A stretch of 64,000 bases of DNA from Aureispira sp050633105 (GCA_050633105.1 JBOEFW010000002.1:172124-236123), one strand, 5' to 3'; shown: positions 42,556-52,251, numbered from the stretch's first letter. A program made the numbers and translations. The notes: a model not told the origin generated them from the sequence alone.

Positions 42556-44037
42556 ATGTTATCAAGATTTTATGGAGCGGCTCCAACATTTAGCAGAGCT
42601 CTTACAACAGGAAATAGGATTCTATACAAAAGAAACCTTTACCAAAATATGTTTAAGTTTAGACGTTCCTTTAGCGAAACCTCTTCTGTTCTCAATCTAA
42701 GAGATATGATGATAAGGCAAGAGCGAATAGCGTTGGACAGGAGAGAACTTGCCCACTACTTAAGTACTTATAATGCAGAACGACAATACAGTGTAGAAGA
42801 GTTAGATTTTTATCAACAAGTTAAAGAAGAACAGACTAAAGTTGAAGCCATTTTTGAGGAACTAACTTTTTCTATAGAAGCCGCTCAAAAACCTTTAGTG
42901 GAACAGTTTCCAAGTCTACAACAATTAGATCTGGATCTGGATATAGATATGTTAGGCATGCTTCCTTTTAAACTTCATGGAGATGTATTAAAATTAACAG
43001 TAGAAAATCATGCTCTGGCGATTTATGAAACACCTATAGCTAACCTAGTACTGTTTGATCCTGAACCGAATCGTTTGATGGTGATAGAAGAGCAAGAAAC
43101 CGCGTTAGTTGTTATACCAGAACAAGAAACGGCTTTAGCGATTATAGAAAAGCAAGAAACGGCTTTAGTAAAACTAGAAGAAAGCATAGAATCCTCTTCC
43201 AGTTCCAATAAATTATCCTTGTTAGAGAAAATTAAAATTGTAAGAAAAGTCTCTAAAACCATTCAAGGGATCATCAAAGATGATAGCGCTATTGTGCTGG
43301 GAGAACTTAAAAAGCTTAAAAACTTACCAAAGGTTAAAAAACACTTTGAAGCGATAGAAAAACAAGGGAAAATCTTTGAAGAATCGTATGGAAAGTATAA
43401 AAATGCCTCTTCTAAAGAAGAAAAGATAGAAGCCTTAGAGGAAATGATTAATGCTGGGTTTAAACTGACCAATGCATTATTTGCACTGATTGGGTTAATT
43501 ATGTTGTTGAGAAAAATATATCAATCGCATCAAGAAATCAATGCTGCCATAGCCAGCAAGAATCAAGAGACGCAAGAGACCTTAGAAACAGAGTTGGCCG
43601 CTTTAGATAGTTTTCAAGACTTACAAGAGGAAGCAAAAGCGTTACAAGAAGCTATTGAGGAGCAAATAGAAAATAGCAGTGGTTTTTGGAATTTCATACA
43701 AACAATAGGAGAATCTCTAGGAGTAATCGAACAAACAGATCTAACTGCGCTCCGAGGACAATTGACAGAACAACAAGCGAATTTAGAAATATTATTAAAG
43801 TCTATTAATAGCCTTAAAACTAAAATTAGTGCGTTAGAGGAACAAGATGATGTAACAATAGAAGACGCTTTAACGATTAATGCACAAGGGTTTTATGAGG
43901 ACTTGATTGACCAAATCGAAGCAACGATAGCAAGTATTCAAGCAGTACCAGAGGACATTACTAAACTAGAAGAGGTCTATACCAATCTTAAGAAGCTTAA
44001 AAAAGTCCCGATTATTTCTTCAGATCGAGCACTATAA
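42556..44037 (+). CDS. Variable partner of paired unit 2, coiled-coil protein with a hydrophobic helix
   Basis: The product has 493 residues and no recognised family. The N-terminus is Arg/Ser-rich, then helical. About residues 175-205 contain three imperfect 11-residue repeats (VIEEQETALVV, IPEQETALAI, IEKQETALVK). A single strongly hydrophobic helix lies near residues 303-320 (LTNALFALIGLIMLLRKI), flanked by long coiled coils (ETQETLETELAALDSFQDLQ; LTEQQANLEILLKSINSLKT). A lone buried helix inside coiled coils is a layout found in pore-forming or membrane-inserting toxins of the alpha type, though also in structural proteins. It shares no similarity with the partner of unit 1. It starts 2 bases after the conserved protein B and ends at a strong terminator. 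Confidence 0.7.
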   Translation: MLSRFYGAAPTFSRALTTGNRILYKRNLYQNMFKFRRSFSETSSVLNLRDMMIRQERIALDRRELAHYLSTYNAERQYSVEELDFYQQVKEEQTKVEAIFEELTFSIEAAQKPLVEQFPSLQQLDLDLDIDMLGMLPFKLHGDVLKLTVENHALAIYETPIANLVLFDPEPNRLMVIEEQETALVVIPEQETALAIIEKQETALVKLEESIESSSSSNKLSLLEKIKIVRKVSKTIQGIIKDDSAIVLGELKKLKNLPKVKKHFEAIEKQGKIFEESYGKYKNASSKEEKIEALEEMINAGFKLTNALFALIGLIMLLRKIYQSHQEINAAIASKNQETQETLETELAALDSFQDLQEEAKALQEAIEEQIENSSGFWNFIQTIGESLGVIEQTDLTALRGQLTEQQANLEILLKSINSLKTKISALEEQDDVTIEDALTINAQGFYEDLIDQIEATIASIQAVPEDITKLEEVYTNLKKLKKVPIISSDRAL

Positions 44038-44041
44038 TAAT

Positions 44042-44094
44042 ATTCTCCTAGAAGTCCCTTTTTCCATTTCTAGAAAAGGAGCTTCTAGGAGAAT
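44042..44094. terminator. Bidirectional 13-bp hairpin between paired unit 2 and the DUF4157 gene
   Basis: ATTCTCCTAGAAG (44042-44054) pairs perfectly with CTTCTAGGAGAAT (44082-44094), with additional inner CTTTT/AAAAG pairing. It lies between convergent genes and can end transcription in both directions. Confidence 0.88.
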
Positions 44095-44169
44095 GTATTA
44101 TTTCTTTTGTGTTTATCTGGACCAACTTCATAAAACTAGTACCCTGCTCAATTGCAGTGCAATTTTCTT

Positions 44170-46698
44170 TTATTCACTATAAGGGTGAGCATTTTCTAGT
44201 AGTATTTTCATATTCAAGGTTAAGGGCTCTAGAGTATCTTCGCTGTCTTCTTCGTATTCATCACTGGTAACAACCATATCGTCCTCACTGAGTAGATAGA
44301 GATATTTTTTGATGTTCGCTTCTGTGCCAAACTGTTCTTCTACTTCCTCTTCTTCTCTCGTTTCGTCCACTTGTTCTTTGTAAGCCACCTCTGCAATTCT
44401 GATGTGATTACCGATCATTTTGCCAAAAATGACTTCTCTTTTATTGTTTTTGAGAAACTCTTCATGATCCAACCAAGGAAGAGATGAATTGCCTTTTTCT
44501 AAAAAGTTTTTTTGAGAAGTATAAAATTCATCGATTGCTGCTCGATCAAAAAATGCCCAAAGTGCTTTGTTGGTACTATCGATTCCTCCAGATGCTTTTC
44601 CTTTTCCTAAAAATTTTCTAGCTTCTACCTCTTTGCCTCTGTTTTGAATCGTAGAATCTAAATTGACCAAAGGAATCAAGTCCATGAAGGTCTCTAATTC
44701 TGCCGCTAAATCTTGAACATGATACAACAATTGAAATTGTTTGGTAGCATCATTTTCAAGCCCATTTAAGGAAGCCGTAACATCTGCAATAACGTTGACT
44801 AGATTATCCTTTATAAGCTTGAAGTCGGCATATGGAGGATATAAAGGATGTTCTTCCTGCTCTTCTTCAGATTCGTTTTTGAGGAGATGATGATCTAATA
44901 AATCAACACTAGGAAGGTTTTGATAAAGCGTGGCCAGATCGATGGCTCCTCGTGCAAACTCTGCAAGGGTTTTATTCGTGGCAATACGCATCCACATATT
45001 ATCTCGAATGGAGTCCGCCGTTACATGTTTTCCTTGTTTATTGCCTATTAGAAAACTATTTTGGGTATTACGCCTATAAATAGGATCTACGATTTTATAG
45101 GTATTAGGATCGATGTTAAAAGAGAGTGGGCCTTGATTGCCTATATTTTTTAGCTCAGGTAAGGTAGTTGGGGTATCTTCCTTTACTGTTGCTTCTTTAA
45201 AGTCTTTTGTTTGTTGCGTTACAACTACATCATCATCATCGTAGGCATTGAGTTCTTCCAGCTTCTTTTCCTTGAGATAAGCCTTAATGTTTTCCTTCGT
45301 TCCAAATTGTTTCTTCTTCTCTTCTTCCTGCTGAGAACGATGGACTACTTCTGGGTAGGCCATATTCATGATATTAACATGGTTGGCCAGCATTTTCTGA
45401 GCAATATCTTTCTTAATATCTTCTAAACTGGTCTCCTCATCATATTTACTAGCATCCATCCAAGGAAGCGGTTTAGAAAGCCCTTCTTTAGTGGTAGCCT
45501 TGGTGACTAAAGTAATTGCTGCTGCGTCAAAAAATCCCCACAAGGCTTCGCTACCACTGTCATCTGCTGTAATTGCTTCCTTTAAGGCCCCTTCACCACT
45601 GCCTTTCTGTCGTTGAGGGTCAACTACATTTGTTAAAGGCATTAAATCCATGAAATTTTCTAAGGGTGTTAAGGTGCCTTTTACCATAGAGACCAACTCT
45701 AAGAGCGAAGCTTCTTTCTCCTCTTTTTTGTACTTAGTGAGGACTTCTTTTAAGGCCCTACACTTATCTTGCAGCGTGTGCAAAGAATTGTTATATTTTA
45801 GATAGTTTTCTGCTATAGAGGTATCGGCTTTCTTACGGATGTAATTTCCACCTCCAAGGTTGCTACGTTTTTCTCTAGGATCTAAGCCAATCGGTTCGTT
45901 TCTTTTTCGTTTGCCTAAAGAAGAAGAAGGAGTCTCCTCGATTTCTTCCTCCGAATCAGGCGTTGATTTATGTTGTTCCATTAAATCTAGCCCAGGCATG
46001 GCTAAATAACTAGCGGATAATAGGGCTAAACCTTCTGCAAATTCTGTAATATTTCCTTGTGCAATTCTACTAAATAGATTATCGCGTACGGCATCAGCAG
46101 TGGTGTGTTTGTGATGCTTATTACCTGTCAAGAAATGCGTTTGCTTCTCTCGTTTATAATCAAGATTTTCCATCATCTCTGTTTCAGGATTGACTTGGAA
46201 ATTAAATACACCTTGAGCAACAGGATTTTTAACGGGCAAATTGGCTAATTCAGAACTGCGTATACCCTGTGGTGTTTTTAGACTTTGTGCCTTTTTTCCT
46301 TGTTGATCTGCTTCTTTCTCCTCACTGATTTCCGTATTGATTTTAGTACCCCCCACTTCTTGATCGGCACTCAGTTGTTTTAATTTTTGTTGAACAACAT
46401 GCCATAACTCATGCGCCAAATGCTTTTCCTGCCCTGGGGCAATATATACATTCGTTCCTTCGGTATAAGCAAATGCTTCTTGAACAATTTGCCCATCTTT
46501 CTGGATCTTACCTTTAGCAGCTAGTTCGGCTGGTTTATTAGAATTGTAATACACACGTACATCACTCAAAGATACTTGACTCATGTATTCAATACTGGCT
46601 TTTAAATTATCAGGGATTCCTGTTTTATTAGCGCTTTGCTGTGGAGAAGATTGTTGTTCCTCTTGAGACGATTCTGGCTGTTTTTGGAAGTCTTTCAT
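44170..46698 (-). CDS. DUF4157 protein with duplicated C-terminal module
   Basis: The product has 842 residues. The N-terminus (residues 1-35) is Gln/Ser-rich and disordered with no signal peptide. Residues ~28-110 are a DUF4157 domain: IPDNLKASIEYMSQVSLSDV, VRVYYNSNKPAELAAKG, AFAYTEGTNVYIAPGQEKH and the zinc-type motif HELWH (His96, Glu97, His100). DUF4157 is known to mark toxins and cargo of extracellular contractile injection systems and related polymorphic toxins. Two ~300-residue repeats follow, starting near residues 162 and 519, each opening with FNxQ/I-NPET/DPNT, a GNKxxKHxTADxxRDN motif, and ending in an FGTxxNIKxYL motif. The repeat domain is not recognised; the conserved GNK-x-x-KH-x-TA suggests an active or binding site. 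It is convergent with paired unit 2. Confidence 0.85.
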   Translation of the reverse strand: MKDFQKQPESSQEEQQSSPQQSANKTGIPDNLKASIEYMSQVSLSDVRVYYNSNKPAELAAKGKIQKDGQIVQEAFAYTEGTNVYIAPGQEKHLAHELWHVVQQKLKQLSADQEVGGTKINTEISEEKEADQQGKKAQSLKTPQGIRSSELANLPVKNPVAQGVFNFQVNPETEMMENLDYKREKQTHFLTGNKHHKHTTADAVRDNLFSRIAQGNITEFAEGLALLSASYLAMPGLDLMEQHKSTPDSEEEIEETPSSSLGKRKRNEPIGLDPREKRSNLGGGNYIRKKADTSIAENYLKYNNSLHTLQDKCRALKEVLTKYKKEEKEASLLELVSMVKGTLTPLENFMDLMPLTNVVDPQRQKGSGEGALKEAITADDSGSEALWGFFDAAAITLVTKATTKEGLSKPLPWMDASKYDEETSLEDIKKDIAQKMLANHVNIMNMAYPEVVHRSQQEEEKKKQFGTKENIKAYLKEKKLEELNAYDDDDVVVTQQTKDFKEATVKEDTPTTLPELKNIGNQGPLSFNIDPNTYKIVDPIYRRNTQNSFLIGNKQGKHVTADSIRDNMWMRIATNKTLAEFARGAIDLATLYQNLPSVDLLDHHLLKNESEEEQEEHPLYPPYADFKLIKDNLVNVIADVTASLNGLENDATKQFQLLYHVQDLAAELETFMDLIPLVNLDSTIQNRGKEVEARKFLGKGKASGGIDSTNKALWAFFDRAAIDEFYTSQKNFLEKGNSSLPWLDHEEFLKNNKREVIFGKMIGNHIRIAEVAYKEQVDETREEEEVEEQFGTEANIKKYLYLLSEDDMVVTSDEYEEDSEDTLEPLTLNMKILLENAHPYSE

Positions 46699-47104
46699 GA
46701 TGACAGATTATACTTAATGATCCAACGAAAAGGTTAATAACTTCAATAAGTAGCTTGAAAATAAAGAGGGGGAAGTAATGCTAATATACGTATAATTTTT
46801 TTGGGGTGTGGTACTATAAAAAGAATACTCAGAAGTATATAAAAGAACGATTGAAGTGTTGTGCTTTTTTCTTTATTGGAGTTCATTTTTTTTAAATGAA
46901 GTATGATTTTTATAGAATTTAAAAAGAATTGTTTTGAATTTTAATGGGATTGAATTATATTTATGACATCCAAGCAAATAAACCATATTGGTAGAGATTT
47001 ATATAGCATAATTTACTACCAATTGGTTTTCCCCAACTTACGCCCCACAGTAAGAAGGTGAAACCGATCATTTGATTATTTCACACTTTTAAACCTTGTA
47101 TTTT
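46699..47104. other. Divergent promoter region with inverted repeat
   Basis: This 406-base spacer separates the DUF4157 gene (leftwards) from the large T9SS protein (rightwards). It contains the inverted repeat at 46980-47030 and otherwise only AT-rich sequence. Confidence 0.5.
46980..47030. repeat. Inverted repeat upstream of the large T9SS gene
   Basis: AAACCATATTGGTAG (46980-46994) is nearly the reverse complement of CTACCAATTGGTTTT (47016-47030), with one bulged T. It lies 75-125 bases before the ATG at 47105. It could be a regulatory site or an mRNA-leader hairpin. Confidence 0.5.
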
Positions 47105-50100
47105 ATGTCTAAAATACGACAAGGGGTACTGTGCCTACTCCTAGGCTTTTTTTGGAGCGCCCCCAAAACAGTTTTTGCACAATTTAAAGTGCATCCAGAT
47201 TCTTCTTTTTACACCTTTTTGGACTCTTTTTATCACTACCATCAAGACGACAGCACCGAAGGCGGGATATATAACCATGTCCGACGAGATGTCATGACTT
47301 GGGGGACTCGCCTTGCTCCAAGCGGCAACATGAGCAATGCCACACAGGCTATGACCGCTTATACCAGTGCCTACAAGAATGTTGGTGGCGTGGCAAGTGC
47401 CACAGGTATTGTATTGCCTCCTGTGTATAGTTCTGTTATACCTTGGAAGGAGCTGGGGCCTTTTGTAGAACCTACTGGTTCTAACCAAGGCAGAGGGGTA
47501 GGACAAATCCATAGAATCGCTTTTCATCCACAATATAATGGAGGCAGCAATCAAACGCTCTATGCTGGTTCTCACTTTGGAGGCCTATATCGCTCTGATA
47601 ACGCAGGCGACACTTGGTACAATTATCATACAGATAGAGAATTGTCCTTAACCTCTGTGAGTGGTGTGGCCGTTTCCAGCAATAGAGTGTTTGTTTGTAC
47701 AGGAAGTGGGGATTATGGCTATTCTCAATTCGGACAACAAGCCCATTATGAACCGTTAAGAGGAGGCTTGAATAATATTAGTCTGCTCTACACACAAGGA
47801 GTGTATTACAATATTGTTGGAACCACTACTTGGCAACACATGAATGGAAATAATGTGACGATGATAGACGGAAGTACAGTTAGTGATTTGCTAACCGTCT
47901 TTCAAAATGGTGGGACAATGCGAGAGATTCTAGTCCATCCAACCAATGACAATATCCTTTTGATCGCAACGAGTCAAGGGGTCTTTAGAACGACCAATCG
48001 AGGGGCAACTTGGCAACAAGTTTTGGTGGGAGCGGTAGACCCAGCAGGAGGTTATTTCTTAGATACGGAATGGCGAGGGCTGAACTTTCATCCGACCAAT
48101 CCGAATGTCGTCTATGCAAGTGGACGAGAAGTCTATCAATCCACGGATGGAGGAAGTACATGGAATACGATGAATGCCACTCCTCCCATCCATTGTCCTA
48201 TTCAAAGAATCAATATAGCGACAACAGCTGCCAGCTCGAATGATCTTTACGCCTTTGTTATTGCAGATACCGCCTCTTATAGTGGTGTCTACTTGTACCA
48301 AAATAATAGCTGGTCGTTATTTGGAGCCTTTAATACCGATAATCCAGATTGGGCAGGTATTGCTGTTGCCTTTTCCGAAGATAGTATCGTTCATGTAGGG
48401 GCAGTTCAAAGAACAGGCTTTCGTCCGAATAGTGCAAGAACAGGTTTGATAGATTATTCTATTCGCATCCTACATGATGACATTCATGTATTGGTTTATC
48501 CCCCTCATGCAGACAGTATTCTTTTTGCAGGAACACATGGAGGGGTAGAAATATGGAATAGGTATACAGGAGTTCGAGAACGAAAATATAATGGTCTAGG
48601 AGTTTCTACAATTTGGTCTTTTGATGATTGGGAAGGGAATGATAGTGTGCTGATCACAGCACATCAGGATAATGGCGTTGTACAAACCAGCAATGCGGGG
48701 CAACTCTGGCGAGCAGGCCCCCCTCCACAAGATGGTTTTGGAGCAAAAATAGATGACCATACAGGAACTTTTTATATCAAATACAATTCTTATGCAGGCC
48801 TATATCGTTCTTCAAGTAGATATCCTACGGCCATTGATCCTGAATTAATAACACCTACAGGAATGCTTCCTAGCATAGTTCCTTTGGATTATGGACTATT
48901 TGGGACAACCGCAAGAATACCAAATACGTTTCCTATGGTCAACCATCCTAAAACAGAAGCGGCCTATATGGGGCTTTCCGAGTTGTATCGTCGGGATTAT
49001 GAAGTGTATGAATACGATGGATCAGTAGCATTTTCCACGATTGATTCCTTATTACAAGGAGCAGATTTTTATACCGATACGGCCTTACTTACCCGCCCAG
49101 GAATCGCCGCTCAAAATGCGGATGGAGCAAGTTGTGTGGATCTTGGTGGAACCGTTGTCCGTGTAGCACCTAATTTTGTCTACCGCCCCTTGCATTTAAC
49201 AGGTTTTTCAATAGATCGATGGCGACGAGATACCATCTGTCGGCTTATTCCAAAAGGAGCTTATCTGAATTATATGATGCCCTTAAAATCAGATCTTAAA
49301 AAGCATAATCCTAGTGATTGGAATCGCCGTATTTTAGAAATAGCCTTCTCGGAAGATGATAGTACCAACTATACTTATTTAGCTACACTAGGGGATACGA
49401 GAAGTAATAGGCGCTGTGATTTTTATGTGAATAATGCGAATAGTATGGGCTGTGATACCTGTTTTAATATCAAAACAGCCAATATTCCAGTAGATCCGAA
49501 TGGAACAACAGGTGACCCGAACCCGATCACAGGTATCGCAGTAGATCCTTTAAATGGACAACGCGTTTGGATTAGCCTCTCTGGTTATGGGAGTGCCTAC
49601 AAAGTGTATCATTCTCCTAATGCAGGGGACACGTGGGTAAGTTGGGATGACGCCGATGGCTCTTTAGCAGGGCTGAATCTGCCTATTAATCATATGGTCT
49701 ACCAGCGAGGCACCAATGACCGCTTATACATTGCCACGGATGCAGGGATTTATGTTCGAGAAGGACAGGGCAATTGGCTTCGTTATGGGGAGGAATTTCC
49801 GAACGTTCGTGTAACCGAGCTAAAAATCAACTATTGTGTGGGCAAGCTCAGAGCCGCGACCTTTGGCCGGGGCATGTGGGAAGCCGATTTATTACCCGCA
49901 GAGGACAATAGTACTTTTAGAAGCTTTCGAAGTGTAGATGCAAACGAGACGTGGACAACGAATAAAAATATGTCGAGAGACATTCGAGTCAAAGCAGGGG
50001 TCACGCTTACGCTCAATAACATGACCTTGAACATGCCTAAAAATGGTTTGATTGTCGTAGAGCCAGGCGGCCAATTGGTAGTAGACAGCAGCACCATCAC

Positions 50101-52201
50101 CAACCTCTGTGGCCAAACATGGGAAGGGATAGAAGTTTGGGGAGCAACACAAAACAGCCAAGCGCCCTACAACCAAGGTTTCCTCTATATCACCAATTCT
50201 ACCGTCGAACATGCACGCGAGGCCGTGCGTCTCTGGAAAGTGGGCGATTATCCCAATGCGACGAGTACCACAGGCGGAACAGGCGGTATTGTCTTAGCAG
50301 GCAATACCCAATTCCTGAACAACTGGCGAAGTGCGGAGTTTATGAAATACCGTTCCACGAATCGCTATTTGAGTGAGTTTTCAGATTGTACTTTTGAAGT
50401 AAATGAGGACATGCGCCAAGACTTTTTGGGTCATATTTCAGCCTGGGATGTGGGCGGTTTGCAAATCAAAGGCTGTGACTTTCGTGATACTCGAAATCAG
50501 AAACAGGACGATGCTTATGGTATCTTGACGCTTTCGGCCAGTGTACAGCTCACCGCTTGGCAAAATGGGGGCAACTTCCAACGCAATAGCTTTGAGGGCT
50601 TATCAAGAGGGGTTGTGCTTGGTGGTACACCCAACCAATTTTCTACGGTGGTGGATCAGACTGATTTTATGGATAATAATCGTGGAGTGATTGTTCGGGC
50701 GAGTGGTGGTTTGAGAGTTTTGCGGAATACTTTTACCATTGGAGGCTATGACAATAGTTATACGGCGGCTCAACCTTATGGAGTAAGTATATTACGCCAA
50801 GGGGATTTTGTTGCCCAGCAGAATGATTTTGTAGAGGCGAGTAGCACGCCATCAAGTCGCCCTTCTGTGGGTTTTTGGGTAGATGATTTGGGGAGTGGAT
50901 TTAATCGTATTCGGAATAATACCTTTACAAACCTTTCGATTGCGAACCTCGTGCATGGGAATAATGGAAGGGATAATAATAATCAATTTGGTGGACTATC
51001 CTATTTCTGTAATGGCCAAACAGGTAATGCTTTTGATCTAACTGTTAACCGAGCCTATCAAGCTCCTACAGGAGCAGCAATTGCGACAGATCAAGGAGAT
51101 AATAATCAACCCGCTTACAATAGCTTTTCTTATCCATTAAATAATTCTTTTGGATTTGATTGGCATATGAGTAATGATGCGTCTCTGATAGGTAGAATCA
51201 ATTATTGGACTCCACCTAATCCAGTTCAAACAGAACAACCTATAGATACGATCAATATAAACGTATTAAGAGCATCAGGTATTGGAGCTTTAGGTTTTTG
51301 CAATCTAACTTACACCAATCTAGGAACGTTTAAACCGCTATCAGATAATAATGATTTAGCAACTTTATCAGACCTAAAAACAGAATATTACCAGACTTGG
51401 GAAGCATATCAACAATTACGACAGAATTATCAAAACAATCCTACTAGTACGACTCTTCCAAGTGAAATAGGAGGCAAAGGACAAGTGCTAACTAGTAAAG
51501 CTAATGAGGTTATTTTTTATTATAGAAATGATACTGCAACAAGCAATTGTGATAGTATAGCTATTTGGATTGGACAGAAAATAGGTTTACAGGCAGAATA
51601 TGAATTAGTAGAACATTATTGGAGTTGTCAACAGTATATTCTCGCCTTAAATCATCTCTCAACAATTACGGATCAATATATATTAGAAGAAGCGGTGTTA
51701 GATAATCATCAAGATTATATCGCCTTCTTGAATATTCTTTATGGAGCGTATCAAGCTGATAGAACAGAAGCAACCTTAACCAAAGATGAAGTAATCTTGT
51801 TGAATGAGTTGGCTGAAAACAACTATGGATTTGCTGCCATGAAAGCAGCGAATATTGTTAATTTCTTTTATAATGACAACTATAGGTATCATCCCACCTT
51901 ACCAGAAGGCAGCAAAAAAAGTGCACAAGAATCGCTGATTACGGTGAATAAAGGGAATCTAGCTATCTATCCCAATCCAACAACTACTTGGGCTGACATT
52001 AATTACAAATTACCAAAGGAACTAGAAAAAGGTAAATTGGTAGTTACTTCTACATCTGGACAGCAGATATTGACCTTAGAATTGTCACAACAACAAGGGA
52101 TTTTGACCTTAAATACCCAAAAGTGGTTAACAGGAACCTATTTTGTAGTATTGTATGCAGAAGATAAAGCGATAGAGCAAACACGATTGATTATCAGATA
52201 A
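47105..52201 (+). CDS. Giant T9SS-secreted protein with BNR/sortilin-like propeller and beta-helix
   Basis: ATG 47105 (MSKIRQGVLCLLLGFFWSAP) gives 1698 residues; an upstream TTG at 47096 is less likely. A signal peptide ends near VFAQ. Residues ~110-920 contain repeated BNR/VPS10-type motifs (GGLYRSDNAGDTWYN, GVFRTTNRGATWQQV, EVYQSTDGGSTWNTM, HSPNAGDTWVSW), forming beta-propellers. Residues ~950-1330 look like a right-handed beta-helix (VKAGVTLTLNNMTLNMPKNG, FLYITNSTVEHAREAVRLWK). The C-terminal ~80 residues (LAIYPNPTTTWADINYKLPK to LIIR) are a type A T9SS sorting domain. Before it lies a helical region (about 1425-1600). The function is probably adhesion or carbohydrate binding at the surface. 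Base composition changes from richer in G+C to AT-rich near position 51,000. Confidence 0.92.
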   Translation: MSKIRQGVLCLLLGFFWSAPKTVFAQFKVHPDSSFYTFLDSFYHYHQDDSTEGGIYNHVRRDVMTWGTRLAPSGNMSNATQAMTAYTSAYKNVGGVASATGIVLPPVYSSVIPWKELGPFVEPTGSNQGRGVGQIHRIAFHPQYNGGSNQTLYAGSHFGGLYRSDNAGDTWYNYHTDRELSLTSVSGVAVSSNRVFVCTGSGDYGYSQFGQQAHYEPLRGGLNNISLLYTQGVYYNIVGTTTWQHMNGNNVTMIDGSTVSDLLTVFQNGGTMREILVHPTNDNILLIATSQGVFRTTNRGATWQQVLVGAVDPAGGYFLDTEWRGLNFHPTNPNVVYASGREVYQSTDGGSTWNTMNATPPIHCPIQRINIATTAASSNDLYAFVIADTASYSGVYLYQNNSWSLFGAFNTDNPDWAGIAVAFSEDSIVHVGAVQRTGFRPNSARTGLIDYSIRILHDDIHVLVYPPHADSILFAGTHGGVEIWNRYTGVRERKYNGLGVSTIWSFDDWEGNDSVLITAHQDNGVVQTSNAGQLWRAGPPPQDGFGAKIDDHTGTFYIKYNSYAGLYRSSSRYPTAIDPELITPTGMLPSIVPLDYGLFGTTARIPNTFPMVNHPKTEAAYMGLSELYRRDYEVYEYDGSVAFSTIDSLLQGADFYTDTALLTRPGIAAQNADGASCVDLGGTVVRVAPNFVYRPLHLTGFSIDRWRRDTICRLIPKGAYLNYMMPLKSDLKKHNPSDWNRRILEIAFSEDDSTNYTYLATLGDTRSNRRCDFYVNNANSMGCDTCFNIKTANIPVDPNGTTGDPNPITGIAVDPLNGQRVWISLSGYGSAYKVYHSPNAGDTWVSWDDADGSLAGLNLPINHMVYQRGTNDRLYIATDAGIYVREGQGNWLRYGEEFPNVRVTELKINYCVGKLRAATFGRGMWEADLLPAEDNSTFRSFRSVDANETWTTNKNMSRDIRVKAGVTLTLNNMTLNMPKNGLIVVEPGGQLVVDSSTITNLCGQTWEGIEVWGATQNSQAPYNQGFLYITNSTVEHAREAVRLWKVGDYPNATSTTGGTGGIVLAGNTQFLNNWRSAEFMKYRSTNRYLSEFSDCTFEVNEDMRQDFLGHISAWDVGGLQIKGCDFRDTRNQKQDDAYGILTLSASVQLTAWQNGGNFQRNSFEGLSRGVVLGGTPNQFSTVVDQTDFMDNNRGVIVRASGGLRVLRNTFTIGGYDNSYTAAQPYGVSILRQGDFVAQQNDFVEASSTPSSRPSVGFWVDDLGSGFNRIRNNTFTNLSIANLVHGNNGRDNNNQFGGLSYFCNGQTGNAFDLTVNRAYQAPTGAAIATDQGDNNQPAYNSFSYPLNNSFGFDWHMSNDASLIGRINYWTPPNPVQTEQPIDTININVLRASGIGALGFCNLTYTNLGTFKPLSDNNDLATLSDLKTEYYQTWEAYQQLRQNYQNNPTSTTLPSEIGGKGQVLTSKANEVIFYYRNDTATSNCDSIAIWIGQKIGLQAEYELVEHYWSCQQYILALNHLSTITDQYILEEAVLDNHQDYIAFLNILYGAYQADRTEATLTKDEVILLNELAENNYGFAAMKAANIVNFFYNDNYRYHPTLPEGSKKSAQESLITVNKGNLAIYPNPTTTWADINYKLPKELEKGKLVVTSTSGQQILTLELSQQQGILTLNTQKWLTGTYFVVLYAEDKAIEQTRLIIR

Positions 52202-52222
52202 GCATCTAAATTTTAGTATCTA

Positions 52223-52251
52223 GGGGCACCTTAAGTAAGGTGTCCCATTTT
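52223..52251 (+). terminator. Hairpin between giant gene and next T9SS gene, copy 1
   Basis: GGGGCACCTTA (52223-52233) pairs with TAAGGTGTCCC (52236-52246) with one G-U pair, loop AG, followed by ATTTTAAATT. It is 22 bases after the stop of the giant gene and 18 bases before the next ATG. The equivalent hairpin in copy 2 has different bases but the same pairing. Confidence 0.8.

Noticed and set aside
45211..45426. Forward open frame inside the DUF4157 gene
   Set aside because: It is the antisense of the acidic coding repeat (Leu/Phe-rich from Glu/Lys codons) and lies wholly inside a convincing gene.
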